This document shows, piece after piece, positions 6,758-14,886 of a stretch of 32,236 bases of DNA. The position numbers were made by a program, and so were the translations under genes. The notes below the pieces were generated by a model that was given only the letters and a program-made list of their open reading frames with translations, was not told where the DNA came from and did no database searches. Positions within the stretch are counted from its first letter, which is position 1; each line of letters opens with the position of its first letter. The stretch comes from Acidobacteriota bacterium (lineage in GTDB: Bacteria; Acidobacteriota; Blastocatellia; Pyrinomonadales; Pyrinomonadaceae): NCBI GenBank assembly GCA_019242475.1, contig JAFAVK010000082.1, positions 1 to 32,236 of the forward strand. The letters run 5' to 3'.

Positions 6758-9517
6758 ATGATTACCGGAAACGAGCTACGCGAAAAGTTTCTCAGCTACT
6801 TTGAACGGCACGGCCACCGGCGCGTGGCGTCGAGCCCGCTCCTGCCCGCCAACGACCCGACGCTGCTGTTCGCCAACGCGGGCATGAACCAGTTCAAGGA
6901 CACGTTCCTCGGCCTGGAGCAGCGCGACTACCGGCGCGCCGCCACGTCGCAGAAGTGCCTGCGCGCGGGCGGCAAGCACAACGACCTCGACGAGGTCGGC
7001 AAGACCGCGCGCCACCAGACCTTCTTCGAGATGCTCGGCAACTTCTCCTTCGGCGACTACTTCAAGGAGGACGCGATCCGCTTCGCGTGGGAGCTGCTCG
7101 TCGAAGAGTACGGGCTCGACCCGCGCCGCCTCTGGTTCACGGTCTTCGAGGGCGACGAGGAGGTGCCGGCCGACGAGGAGGCCGCCGCGCTCTGGGAGAA
7201 AGTCGGCGCGCCGCGCGAGCGGATACTTCGCTTCGGCCGCAAGGACAACTTCTGGCAGATGGGCGACACCGGCCCCTGCGGCCCCTGTAGCGAGATTCAC
7301 TACTACATGGGCGAAGACCCCGAAGACCCTTCGCAGAACCGCGCCGAGTTCGTCAACGGCCCCGGCGACACGACGATGGAGATTTGGAACCTCGTCTTCA
7401 TGCAGTTCAACCGCGAGGGCGAAGGCCAAAAGACGGCCGACGGCAAGTTCGAGTCGTACCGCCTGGAGCCTCTGCCCGCGCCGTCCGTGGACACGGGGAT
7501 GGGGCTTGAACGCCTTACGGCCGTCATCCAGGGCGTGCCGACGAACTACGACACAGACCTCCTCCGCCCCATCGTCGAGTTCACGGCGAAGCTCGCCGAC
7601 CGGCACTACGAGGCGGACACGCCCGAGGGCTTCGCCATGCGCGTCGTCGCCGACCACGCGCGCGCGACGGCCTTCTCCATCGCCGACAACATCCTGCCGG
7701 GCAACGAGGGGCGCAACTACGTTTTAAGAAAGATCATGCGCCGCGCCATCTACCAGGGCCGCCACGCGCTCGGCTTCGAAGGCCCCTTCTTCCACCAGGT
7801 CACAGACTTCGTCGTTGACCAGATGAAGGAGGCTTACCCCGAACTCGAAGCCGCGCGCGAGTTCATCGGCCGCATGGTTCGCCTCGAAGAGGAGCGCTTC
7901 GGCTCGACGCTCACCGTCGGCCTGCAAAAGCTCGAAGCCCTCTTCGCCGCGACGGCCGAAGGCGAGATGCCCGACTACCGCGAGCTTGCGCGCCTCTACG
8001 ACACCTTCGGCACGCCGCGCGACCTCATCCGCGTCGGCTTAGAGGAGCGCGGCTTTACGGTTGACGAAGACACGTACAACGAAGAGTTCGACCGCGCCCT
8101 GCGCGAGATTCAGGGCGCGGGCGTCAAGGCTCACTCGCTGACGGCGTCGAAGGCCAAACCCGTCTACGCGTCGTTGGCCGCGCGCGTCGGCGCCTCCGAG
8201 TTCCGCGGCTACGAGGAGACCTACACGCACGGCGCGCGAGTCCGCGCGCTGCTGCGCGGCGAGCAGGAAGTTAACGAGCTGAAGGAAGGCGAGGAGGGCG
8301 AGGTCGTCCTCGACCGCACGCCCTTCTACGCCGAGTCGGGCGGGCAGGTCGGCGACACGGGCTTCATCACGCAGGGCAACGGCGAGGCGGTCGCCGCCGT
8401 CCTCGACACGCCGCCGGCCGCGTCCGGCCTCATCCTCCACCGCGTGAAGATTGATTACGGCACGCTGCGCGTGGGCGACGACGTTGACGCCGGCGTGGAC
8501 ATCTTCAAGCGCGACGCCACGCGGCGCAACCACACGGCGACGCACCTGATGCACGCGGCGCTGCGCGAAGTCCTCGGCACGCACGTCAAGCAGGCCGGCT
8601 CGGTCGTCGCGCCCAACTACCTGCGCTTCGACTTCTCGCACTACCAGCCGCTGACGCGCGACGACGTCGCGGAGATCGAGCGCCTCGTCAACCTTCTGAT
8701 TCTCGACAACAAGCAGGTGCGCACCGACATCCTCTCGCTCGAAGAGGCGATGCAGTCGGGCGCGATGGCGCTCTTCGGCGAAAAGTACGCCGACAAGGTG
8801 CGCGTGCTCACCGTGCCGGGCTTCAAGGAGGACGAGGCGTTCTCGAAAGAGCTGTGCGGCGGCACGCACGTCCGCGCGACGGGCGACATCGGCCTCTTTA
8901 AAATCACGAGCGACGAGTCCATCGCCTCGGGCACGCGCCGCATCCGCGCCGTCACGGGCCACGACGCCCTCGTCCGCTTCCAGGAGACAGAGGCGCTCGT
9001 CGATCAAATCTCCGGCGAGCTGCGCGCGACGCGCGCCGACATCCCCGCGGCCGTCGCGCGCTTGCAGGAGGAGTTGAAGAAGGCGCGGCGCGAGGCCGAC
9101 GAGCTACGCCTGAAGCTCGCGCTCGGCGCGGGCGCGCGGGCGCAGGACGGGCAGGAGGCGCGCGAGGTGGAAGGCGGAGTCCTCGTGCTCGCGCGCGAGG
9201 CGAGCGACCTCGACGCGTCCGCCCTGCGGCAGCTCTCCGACACGCTGCTCGCGCAGATTAAGACGGGCGTCGTCGTGCTCGGCCGCCGCGCCGACGGCAA
9301 GGCTTCGCTCATCGTGCGCACCTCGCCCGACATCTCGAAGCGCGTGCCCGCGGGCCAGGTCATCAAGGAACTCGCCCCCATCATCGGCGGCCGCGGCGGC
9401 GGCAAACCCGACATGGCCGAGGGCGGCGGCTCCGAGCCCCAGAAGCTCAGCGAGGCGCTTGAGGCCAGCTACCAGGTCGTCGAACGCCTCCTCACCCAGC
9501 AGGGCGCCGCGGCCTGA
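6758..9517 (+). CDS. alaS: Alanyl-tRNA synthetase
   Basis: AlaRS charges tRNA-Ala and clears mis-acylated tRNA. The 919-residue length is normal for a full bacterial enzyme (E. coli 876). The class II catalytic domain starts at once with a typical N-terminus (SYFERHGHRRVASSPLLPANDPTLLFANAGMNQFKD). The editing domain shows its zinc ligands HTATH (H592, H596) and CGGTH (C700, H704). The C-terminal region contains the coiled coil and ends with the DHHA1-like segment GGRGGGKPDMAEGGG. No strong ribosome site precedes the ATG, where 7-nt repeats lie instead. It is divergent from the kinase gene and convergent with the peptidoglycan-binding protein gene. Confidence 0.98.
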   Translation: MITGNELREKFLSYFERHGHRRVASSPLLPANDPTLLFANAGMNQFKDTFLGLEQRDYRRAATSQKCLRAGGKHNDLDEVGKTARHQTFFEMLGNFSFGDYFKEDAIRFAWELLVEEYGLDPRRLWFTVFEGDEEVPADEEAAALWEKVGAPRERILRFGRKDNFWQMGDTGPCGPCSEIHYYMGEDPEDPSQNRAEFVNGPGDTTMEIWNLVFMQFNREGEGQKTADGKFESYRLEPLPAPSVDTGMGLERLTAVIQGVPTNYDTDLLRPIVEFTAKLADRHYEADTPEGFAMRVVADHARATAFSIADNILPGNEGRNYVLRKIMRRAIYQGRHALGFEGPFFHQVTDFVVDQMKEAYPELEAAREFIGRMVRLEEERFGSTLTVGLQKLEALFAATAEGEMPDYRELARLYDTFGTPRDLIRVGLEERGFTVDEDTYNEEFDRALREIQGAGVKAHSLTASKAKPVYASLAARVGASEFRGYEETYTHGARVRALLRGEQEVNELKEGEEGEVVLDRTPFYAESGGQVGDTGFITQGNGEAVAAVLDTPPAASGLILHRVKIDYGTLRVGDDVDAGVDIFKRDATRRNHTATHLMHAALREVLGTHVKQAGSVVAPNYLRFDFSHYQPLTRDDVAEIERLVNLLILDNKQVRTDILSLEEAMQSGAMALFGEKYADKVRVLTVPGFKEDEAFSKELCGGTHVRATGDIGLFKITSDESIASGTRRIRAVTGHDALVRFQETEALVDQISGELRATRADIPAAVARLQEELKKARREADELRLKLALGAGARAQDGQEAREVEGGVLVLAREASDLDASALRQLSDTLLAQIKTGVVVLGRRADGKASLIVRTSPDISKRVPAGQVIKELAPIIGGRGGGKPDMAEGGGSEPQKLSEALEASYQVVERLLTQQGAAA

Positions 9518-9521
9518 TGTG

Positions 9522-9660
9522 AAGGCAAAAGGCAAAAAGCAAAAGTAAAGACGAGCGACGGCGCGGCCCTCATCCCTGATTGAGGATGAGGGCCGCGCCG
9601 TCTTCAGTTGAAGAGGATGAGAGGCAGCGTGCTTCCCATCCTCCTTTTGCCTTTTGCCTT
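9522..9660. terminator. Terminator hairpin framed by heptamer inverted repeats
   Basis: A perfect 19-bp stem (9557-9575 / 9584-9602) with loop CTGATTGA lies between the convergent alaS and peptidoglycan-binding genes. Around it are exact 16-bp inverted arms, AAGGCAAAAGGCAAAA (9522-9537) and its complement (9645-9660), built from 7-nt units of the type AAAAGGC. The right arm overlaps the TAA stop codon of the minus-strand gene by two bases. Confidence 0.85.
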
Positions 9661-10015
9661 ACTGACTATGCGCGGCCGCCCACTCCTTCTGCTTGTCCGT
9701 GAGCACGACGTTCATCTTCCGAAGCGTCGCCGCGTTGAGCGTGCCCGTCACCTTGAGCCCTTCGGCCTCCTGATACTTCTTGAGGCCGTCGCGCGTCGCC
9801 GCGTCTAATTTGCCGGTGGCATCGCCCGCGTAGAAGCCGCGCTGCTTGAGAATCGCTTGCGCCTGCTTGATCTGCTCCTTCGTGGCGCGGAAGACGGGGC
9901 CGCGCTTCTTGGCCGTGTTGGCGTTCGCCGTGGACGTGTTGCTGTTCTGGGCGGCGGCGGCGCCCGCGGAAAGGCAGAGCGACGCCGCGAGGATCGCGGT
10001 CAGCAGTCTCTTCAT
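9659..10015 (-). CDS. Secreted peptidoglycan-binding domain protein
   Basis: This small protein of 118 residues starts with a Sec signal peptide (MKRLLTAILAASLCLSAGAAAAQ). After a Ser/Thr/Asn-rich linker it has one PF01471-type peptidoglycan-binding repeat, recognisable by IKQAQAILKQRGFYAGDATGK, LDAATRDGLKKYQEAEGL and VTGTLNAATLRKM. It contains no catalytic domain, so it may be a periplasmic wall-binding or structural protein. AGGAG seven bases before the ATG at 10015 supports this start over a longer one at 10054. It is divergent from the lytic transglycosylase gene. Confidence 0.85.
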   Translation of the reverse strand: MKRLLTAILAASLCLSAGAAAAQNSNTSTANANTAKKRGPVFRATKEQIKQAQAILKQRGFYAGDATGKLDAATRDGLKKYQEAEGLKVTGTLNAATLRKMNVVLTDKQKEWAAAHSQ

Positions 10016-10212
10016 CTGTTTCTCCTGTTGGGTGAGGTGCGCTGGCGGTCGCACGCGTTAAATGCCGGAGAATTAACCCGCTTGGAAAGCGGCTCCTATC
10101 ATACACGCGTTGTCAAGACTTTGGCCCCGACGCCGCCCGGCCGAGTCTGACATTTCCTCAATGCCTGCCTCAACTGAATAAATATCTTAAGTTAAACAAT
10201 GCATGAATCTTG

Positions 10213-10242
10213 TTGAACGATTCCCTCGGCGTGTGCTATTCT
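10213..10242 (+). promoter_or_regulatory. Putative promoter of the lytic transglycosylase gene
   Basis: TTGAAC (10213-10218), an 18-nt spacer and TATTCT (10237-10242), preceded by TG (TGCTATTCT), lie in an AT-rich patch of the 325-bp gap at 10016-10340. The remainder of that gap holds the leader of the divergent minus-strand gene, with a TATGAT on the minus strand near 10095-10100 as a possible -10; I see no other gene there. Confidence 0.55.
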
Positions 10243-10340
10243 GTCTGAGCGCTCGTCCGGCGCGTCAATGACGCGGCGAGCGCCCCCGCCCTCAGACGAA
10301 CTTTCAGAGCGCCCCGCCGACACACGGAACAAGCAAGGTC

Positions 10341-11165
10341 ATGAAGAAACTTCCCGCCGTCTTCGTTCTACTTCTCCTCCCCTGCCTGGGCGCCTCCGCG
10401 CGGCAAGTCGGCCCCGGCGCCTACCGCTTCGACAACTTCGACGTGCCCGGCGGCGTGCGGGTCGAGACGCCCGTCACGGTCATCCCGGCCGCGCGCCAGG
10501 GCAAGCGCCTGAAGCTGACCGCGCGCACCACCGTGCCCGCGGCCAGCGCCTCCGCACAGCCCGCCGCCGCCCTCTCTTCCTCCGCCCCCGCGCTCCCGAT
10601 GGCCGTGGGCACTGCGCTCGAAGGCTTCTCGACCGGCGACTCCAACGTAGACCGCTTTATCGTCGATTCGAGCAACCGCCACGGCGTAGACCCCCTGCTC
10701 ATCTACTCGATCATGCACCGCGAGTCTTCGTTCAAGCGCTTCGCGACTTCGAACAAGGGCGCGCGCGGCTTCATGCAATTGATGCCGGCGACGGCCGCGC
10801 GCCTGGGAGTCCAGAACATCTACGACCCGCAGCAGAACATCGAGGGCGGCGTCAAGTACGTGCGCCTCCTGCTCGACATGTTCGACGGCGACGTACGCCT
10901 CGCGCTCGCCGGCTACAACGCGGGCGAGGGCGCGGTGCAGAAGTACGGCGGCATTCCCCCATACGCCGAGACGCAGGAGTACGTCCGCCGCATCTCGGAG
11001 CGCTACGCGCTGATGCGCGACCCCTCGACGGCGCGACTGGCGCCGCGCGTCTCGAGCACGCAGATCGCCAAGCTCAAGGCCGCCGAGCCGCCGCCGCTCG
11101 TCTACGAGACGCACGTCTTCGCCGTCCGCACGCCCGACGGCAAGCTCCGCCTCGTCAGCCAGTGA
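10341..11165 (+). CDS. Lytic transglycosylase (SLT domain)
   Basis: This is a periplasmic enzyme that cleaves the MurNAc-GlcNAc bond of peptidoglycan to form 1,6-anhydro ends. The 274-residue protein has a signal peptide (MKKLPAVFVLLLLPCLGASA), a low-complexity Ala/Ser/Pro linker near residues 65-85, and an SLT catalytic domain from about residue 100. The catalytic Glu128 lies in IMHRESSFKRFATS; the following GARGFMQLMPATA and LALAGYNAGEGAV segments are the classic family 1 motifs. An AAGG precedes the ATG. The long basic reading frame starting upstream at 10268 is a different frame and not a gene. Confidence 0.93.
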   Translation: MKKLPAVFVLLLLPCLGASARQVGPGAYRFDNFDVPGGVRVETPVTVIPAARQGKRLKLTARTTVPAASASAQPAAALSSSAPALPMAVGTALEGFSTGDSNVDRFIVDSSNRHGVDPLLIYSIMHRESSFKRFATSNKGARGFMQLMPATAARLGVQNIYDPQQNIEGGVKYVRLLLDMFDGDVRLALAGYNAGEGAVQKYGGIPPYAETQEYVRRISERYALMRDPSTARLAPRVSSTQIAKLKAAEPPPLVYETHVFAVRTPDGKLRLVSQ

Positions 11166-11241
11166 CGACTTCAAGAAATTAAAAGACCGAATACGGGGGA
11201 CGGACTTGGCGCCGTCCCCTTCGTTTATGCGCCCGCGCTGT

Positions 11242-11269
11242 TTGGCCGCGGGGAGTGTCGCGGTATGAT
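11242..11269 (+). promoter_or_regulatory. Putative promoter of the regulator gene
   Basis: TTGGCC (11242-11247), 16 nt, then TATGAT (11264-11269). If this is the promoter, the ATG at 11265 inside the -10 box cannot be the start of translation, which favours ATG 11322. The competing reading is that GGGGAG upstream is a ribosome site for ATG 11265. Confidence 0.4.
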
Positions 11270-11321
11270 TGCGCGGCAGGCGACGTTCGGCCCTAACACT
11301 TTCAACGAACGACACCGCGAG

Positions 11322-12719
11322 ATGCCAGAAGTCACTACCGACGAAGAGACCAGAGGGGACGCGGGCGCGAAGGCGGCGCGCGTGCTCCTCATCGCGGGCG
11401 AAGGCGCGGACGTTGACGCGCTGCGCGAGCGGCTCGCCGCCGCGGGCTTCGACGCGGACTTCGCGTCGCCCGACGAAACGACGGCACGCGTCAAAGAACT
11501 TAAACCGGCCGCAGTCCTCCTCGCCTTCGGCGAGCGCGAGGGCGAGGGGCGGCTCGTCTCGCTCGCGCGCAGGCTGCGGACGGAACCTTCGAGCTTCGCG
11601 ATGCCCGTCCTCTTCCTCTTCCGCGCGGACAGCCGCGCCCTGCGCAGCGCCGCCCAACACCTCGGCGCCGACGACTACTTCGGACAGGACGCGCCCGCCG
11701 CAGAGCTGCGCGCGCGCCTCTCGTCGCTCCTCTGGCGCGCGGAGTCGGGGCGCCGCGCGGCGCCCCTGGTCGCCGACCAGCGCTCTGAGATCGACAACTT
11801 CCTCTTCCTGCTCGACGCCGTCGCTTCGGACGCGCGCGCGGGCGCGACCGGCTCGCTCGCGCTCGTCGAGGCCGGGGGCGCCGTCGAAGACGCGCAGGAC
11901 GAGGACGGCGCGCGCGCCGCGGCGCTCGCGGGCGCGCACGGATTCCTGAAGCTTAACCTCCGCCGCGTTGACGCCGTGGCCTTCTACGGCCCCGCGACGC
12001 TGCTCGTCTACCTGCACGGCGCCGACGGGCCTTCGGCGCGCGCGACCCTCTCGCGCCTGCGCGAAGAGTTCGCCGAAATTTATCGCGGCGGCGAACTCTT
12101 CGTCGGCATCTCTTCGTTCCCCGCGCACGGCTCGGAGGTGGAGCGGCTGGTGGAGCAGGCCGAGGTCGCTCTCGGCGAGGCGCGCGGCGAGAACTCCGCG
12201 GCGCGCGTCGTCGTTTACGGCTTCGCGGAAGCGGGCGCCGGCAACACGCACGACGCCGAGCGGCGCACGCAAAGGCAGAAGATGACAGCCGCCGGGAATG
12301 AACCCGCGTCCGTCGCGCCGGCAAGCGTTCTGCGAACTGGCGGAAAGCACCGCCGCGTGATGCTGGTCGTCTCGGACGCGGAGCGGATGGCGCAGGTCAA
12401 CCTGCTGATGCGCTCGGCCGCCTACGAGGTGCGCGCCGCCTTCGACGGCCAGCACGCGCTCAACCTCCTGCGCATCGACCGGCCGGACGCGCTCGTCGTC
12501 GATTTTGAACTGCCCGGCTTCGACGGCGTCGAGATGTTGAGGCGGCTCGCCAAGCAGTCGCGCGTTGAGGGCGGGCCGCCCGCGCTGCTGCTCCTGCCGC
12601 CGGGCCGCGAGGAGCTGCGCGCCGAAGCACTCGCGGCCGGCGCGCGCGGTGTAGTAGAAATGCCTTACGACGCCGTCGAGCTGCTGGAACGTCTGCGCGA
12701 ACTCTGCGAGAGGGAGTGA
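11322..12719 (+). CDS. Regulator with REC, GGDEF-like and REC domains
   Basis: The protein has three regulatory modules. The N-terminal receiver-like domain (starting RVLLIAGEGADVDALRERL) lacks the phosphorylatable Asp where PAAVLLAFGE appears, so it is a pseudo-receiver. The middle part resembles a GGDEF fold (VDAVAFYGPATLLVYL, VGISSFPAHG, VEQAEVALGEAR), but the GGDEF signature is replaced by YGPAT, so cyclase activity is not expected. The C-terminal receiver (RVMLVVSDAERMAQVNLL) retains the Asp in DALVVDFELPGFDG, but the usual KP pair is MP. It may act as a scaffold or a cyclic di-GMP or phosphate sensor; this is inferred. No DNA-binding domain is visible. The start is ambiguous between 11322 and 11265. 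The next gene follows after 8 bases. Confidence 0.8.
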   Translation: MPEVTTDEETRGDAGAKAARVLLIAGEGADVDALRERLAAAGFDADFASPDETTARVKELKPAAVLLAFGEREGEGRLVSLARRLRTEPSSFAMPVLFLFRADSRALRSAAQHLGADDYFGQDAPAAELRARLSSLLWRAESGRRAAPLVADQRSEIDNFLFLLDAVASDARAGATGSLALVEAGGAVEDAQDEDGARAAALAGAHGFLKLNLRRVDAVAFYGPATLLVYLHGADGPSARATLSRLREEFAEIYRGGELFVGISSFPAHGSEVERLVEQAEVALGEARGENSAARVVVYGFAEAGAGNTHDAERRTQRQKMTAAGNEPASVAPASVLRTGGKHRRVMLVVSDAERMAQVNLLMRSAAYEVRAAFDGQHALNLLRIDRPDALVVDFELPGFDGVEMLRRLAKQSRVEGGPPALLLLPPGREELRAEALAAGARGVVEMPYDAVELLERLRELCERE

Positions 12720-12727
12720 GGGAGTAG

Positions 12728-13402
12728 ATGGAAAACTGCCACGTCTGCGGCACGCGCCTGACCGACGGCGCGCGCTTCTGCGCCTCCTGCGGCACGCCCG
12801 CCGGCTCCGAGGAGACACGCTACGCCCCCGACTTGGCCGGCGAAGAGACGCGCGTCGCCGCGCCCCCGCGCCCGCGTCCCGCCCAGCCGATGCAAGTCCA
12901 GCCGCTCCCCACTTCCCCCCAGAGGCTCGACGCCGGCCCGCTCGACGCCGGGGAGGAGCGGACGATCTTCACGGTCGGCCCGACGCTCCTCTTCGTCAAG
13001 CTCGGTTACCTGCTCGCGGCGCTGGGTGCGATTTTGCTCGTCGTGCTGCTCGCGTGGCAGCCCTGGGTGAGCGTGCCCGTCTACGTCTCGATCCCGCTGG
13101 CACTCGCGCTGCTGCTCATCCCCGCCTACAAGCACCTGATGCGCAACACCGTGCGCTACACTTTGACCGACTCGAAACTTGAGATCGACCAGGGCCTCAT
13201 CTCGCGCACGACGCGCAACCTCCCCCTGCGCAACATACAGGACGTGTCCGTCACCACGACCATCCCGCAACGCCTGCTCCGCTTCGGCAACGTCGTCATC
13301 GACAACGCGAGCGAGACCGGCGGCACGACCGTCCTGCGCAACATCCCAGACCCGCGCCGCCACGCCGACCAAATCTTGCGCGAGCTGCGCCGCTGGCGCT
13401 AG
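12728..13402 (+). CDS. Zinc-ribbon membrane protein with bacterial PH domain
   Basis: The 224-residue protein has an N-terminal zinc ribbon (C4, C7, C18, C21) and a Pro-rich linker. Two adjacent hydrophobic spans follow (about residues 93-112 and 115-135). The C-terminal YdbS/DUF304-type PH domain shows VRYTLTDSKLEIDQGLISRTTRNLPLRNIQDVSV and FGNVVIDNASETGGTTVLRNIPDP. Such proteins are membrane-anchored and of unsettled function. A GGGAG precedes the ATG and the gene starts 8 bases after the regulator, so the two are probably cotranscribed. Confidence 0.88.
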   Translation: MENCHVCGTRLTDGARFCASCGTPAGSEETRYAPDLAGEETRVAAPPRPRPAQPMQVQPLPTSPQRLDAGPLDAGEERTIFTVGPTLLFVKLGYLLAALGAILLVVLLAWQPWVSVPVYVSIPLALALLLIPAYKHLMRNTVRYTLTDSKLEIDQGLISRTTRNLPLRNIQDVSVTTTIPQRLLRFGNVVIDNASETGGTTVLRNIPDPRRHADQILRELRRWR

Positions 13403-13537
13403 ACGCTCCCGCGGACTTATCATCCACGGAGCGGAACAAGCACAACGGCGCCGTCGTCTAACTCATCCAAACGCTTTGCCGCGAGGGCGCCCCAGGATTT
13501 GGCTTGGCGCCACTTTGTCCGCCGGAAAGGTTTAGCC

Positions 13538-14323
13538 GTGCAATCTTCGAAGCTGAAGAAGTTATTCTCCTTGCTGTCCCTCCTCGTGCTGTGCGCGGCC
13601 GCGGTTGTGGCCCAGCCGCGGCCGGGGGTTCAGGCGTCGGACACAGGGGGGACTTTGGACGTTCCCGTCCTCGTCATGCACCTGCCGGACTGGGAGAAGA
13701 AGGTTCGCGAAGAGTACGGGTACGCCACGACTCTGCCCGAGTTGCAAAAGGCCGCCGGGAGTCAGCCGGGGCTCGATGCCTTCGAATTCGAAGAGGGAGT
13801 GGAGGCCGTCACCGCGAAGTACGAGGGCGGCCGCCTCGTCATCGTCGAGTTCCCGACGCCGCAGCACTCGGTTGACGCCGACGCCGCCATCAAACGGCGC
13901 ATAGAGGAGTTAAAGGCCGCGGGCCAGCCAGCGCCCTCGCTCTACAGCCGCGTCGGCAACTACTCGGTCTTCGTCTTCGACGCGCCCGACTTTGCGGCGG
14001 CCGAGACGCTCGCCTCGCAGGTGAAGTACGAGAAGGACGTGCGCTGGCTCGGCCGCAACCCGCACGCCGAGGAGATCGCGACGCGCGCCTACACCCAGAC
14101 GATGGGCGGCGTCATCCTCACGACGCTCAAGACGACGGGGCTCGCGATTCTGCTCTGCCTCGGCGTCGGCGGCGCCGTCGGCGGCGTCATCTTCCTTCAC
14201 CGGCGCTCGCAGCAGGCCGCGCAGCAGGTCTACACGGACGCCGGCGGCATGGTGCGGCTCAACATCGAAGACCTAAACACCCCGCCCGCCACGTCGAACC
14301 TGCTCGGGCGCGGGCAGGATTGA
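13538..14323 (+). CDS. Secreted membrane-anchored protein of unknown function
   Basis: I do not recognise this family. The product (261 residues from GTG 13538) has an N-terminal signal peptide (LFSLLSLLVLCAAAVVAQ), a predicted periplasmic region of about 170 residues, and one membrane span near residues 195-225 rich in Gly/Leu/Val. A short cytoplasmic tail ends in LLGRGQD. The GTG start is chosen because GGAAAGG lies 7 bases upstream; a TTG at 13499 in the same frame would add 13 residues before the signal peptide. The stop is followed by the strong hairpin terminator at 14366-14409. Confidence 0.75.
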   Translation: MQSSKLKKLFSLLSLLVLCAAAVVAQPRPGVQASDTGGTLDVPVLVMHLPDWEKKVREEYGYATTLPELQKAAGSQPGLDAFEFEEGVEAVTAKYEGGRLVIVEFPTPQHSVDADAAIKRRIEELKAAGQPAPSLYSRVGNYSVFVFDAPDFAAAETLASQVKYEKDVRWLGRNPHAEEIATRAYTQTMGGVILTTLKTTGLAILLCLGVGGAVGGVIFLHRRSQQAAQQVYTDAGGMVRLNIEDLNTPPATSNLLGRGQD

Positions 14324-14365
14324 GAGTTGTTGAGGAAGGGATCGTCCGGGCGCCTTTACCGCCAA

Positions 14366-14409
14366 AACAAGAAAGCGCCGTGAGTCGAAACTCACGGCGC
14401 TTTCTTGTT
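14366..14409. terminator. Strong symmetrical terminator hairpin
   Basis: A perfect 20-bp stem, AACAAGAAAGCGCCGTGAGT (14366-14385) with its complement (14390-14409), encloses the loop CGAA. T-rich sequence follows on both strands, with TTTCTTGTTTT on the minus side. It can end transcription from the plus-strand gene at 13538-14323 and any minus-strand transcript crossing 14416-14880. Confidence 0.9.
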
Positions 14410-14415
14410 AATAGA

Positions 14416-14815
14416 GTGACCGGTCACAAATATGCGGGTTACTGATCTAATCTGCGGGGCTCCCCCAAACCCCTACAGAAACGGAATCAGTAACCCGCTG
14501 ATTGATGGCCTTCGACGACTCTGCTGACGACAACTCTGTTCCCCCAAAGAGTTGTAGCCCGCAAGAAGTGAGAGAAAGCCTCCCCCAAAGCTTTCACTCG
14601 CTAGCCGTCTCCGAGCCTGACCCGATAACTCTATTTACCCCTTACATTTTATCTGTTCCCTGTCTGAGCAACGACCATGCCACCAGAACGTTACTCAGTT
14701 CCTCCAAATCTACAGGTCTTCAATTTTCCCCGTAAAAGAGCGCGAAATAAAAATTCCCTGCCTTTTCAAGCATTTACGAGACAGGGAGAGCTAACCGGAA
14801 AATCTGTACAGATTT
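14416..14815. ncRNA. Candidate structured RNA with repeated C-rich/G-rich hairpin loops
   Basis: This stretch of about 470 bases is much less GC-rich than its surroundings and has no credible gene. It holds a 12-bp palindrome (14416-14427), then three hairpins. H1 has 13-bp outer arms (14434-14446 / 14486-14498) and an inner TCTG.GGGG / CCCC..CAGA stem. H2 has arms ACAACTCT / AGAGTTGT (14530-14537 / 14548-14555). H3 has 13-nt arms (14567-14579 / 14590-14602) with one mismatch and one G-U pair. Their loops read CTCCCCCAAA, GTTCCCCCAA and CTCCCCCAAA on the plus strand. Further stems follow at 14664-14673 / 14689-14698 and 14755-14760 / 14782-14787, and a 16-bp palindrome at 14800-14815. The strand is unknown: minus would end at the 14366-14409 terminator and present G-rich loops; plus would present C-rich loops able to pair with ribosome-binding sites. 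Confidence 0.45.
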
Positions 14816-14886
14816 AATGCTATAGAAATATTGCGCGTACGACTCTGTTGCACAGCGGTCTATTCTTGCAAATGAGAACCGTACGT

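Noticed and set aside
11265..11321. Nineteen-residue N-terminal extension of the regulator
   Set aside because: The ATG lies in a likely -10 box and the extra residues have no domain character; kept only as an alternative start.
14434..14498. Integron attC site
   Set aside because: The stem lacks the RYYYAAC/GTTRRRY box pattern and no integrase is present.
14502..14735. Small plus-strand ORF of 77 codons in the hairpin region
   Set aside because: It crosses the stem-loops, has no ribosome site, low-complexity Ser/Pro-rich translation and no recognisable feature.
14416..14815. tmRNA, RNase P or SRP RNA gene
   Set aside because: None of the conserved core sequences of these RNAs that I know can be found on either strand.
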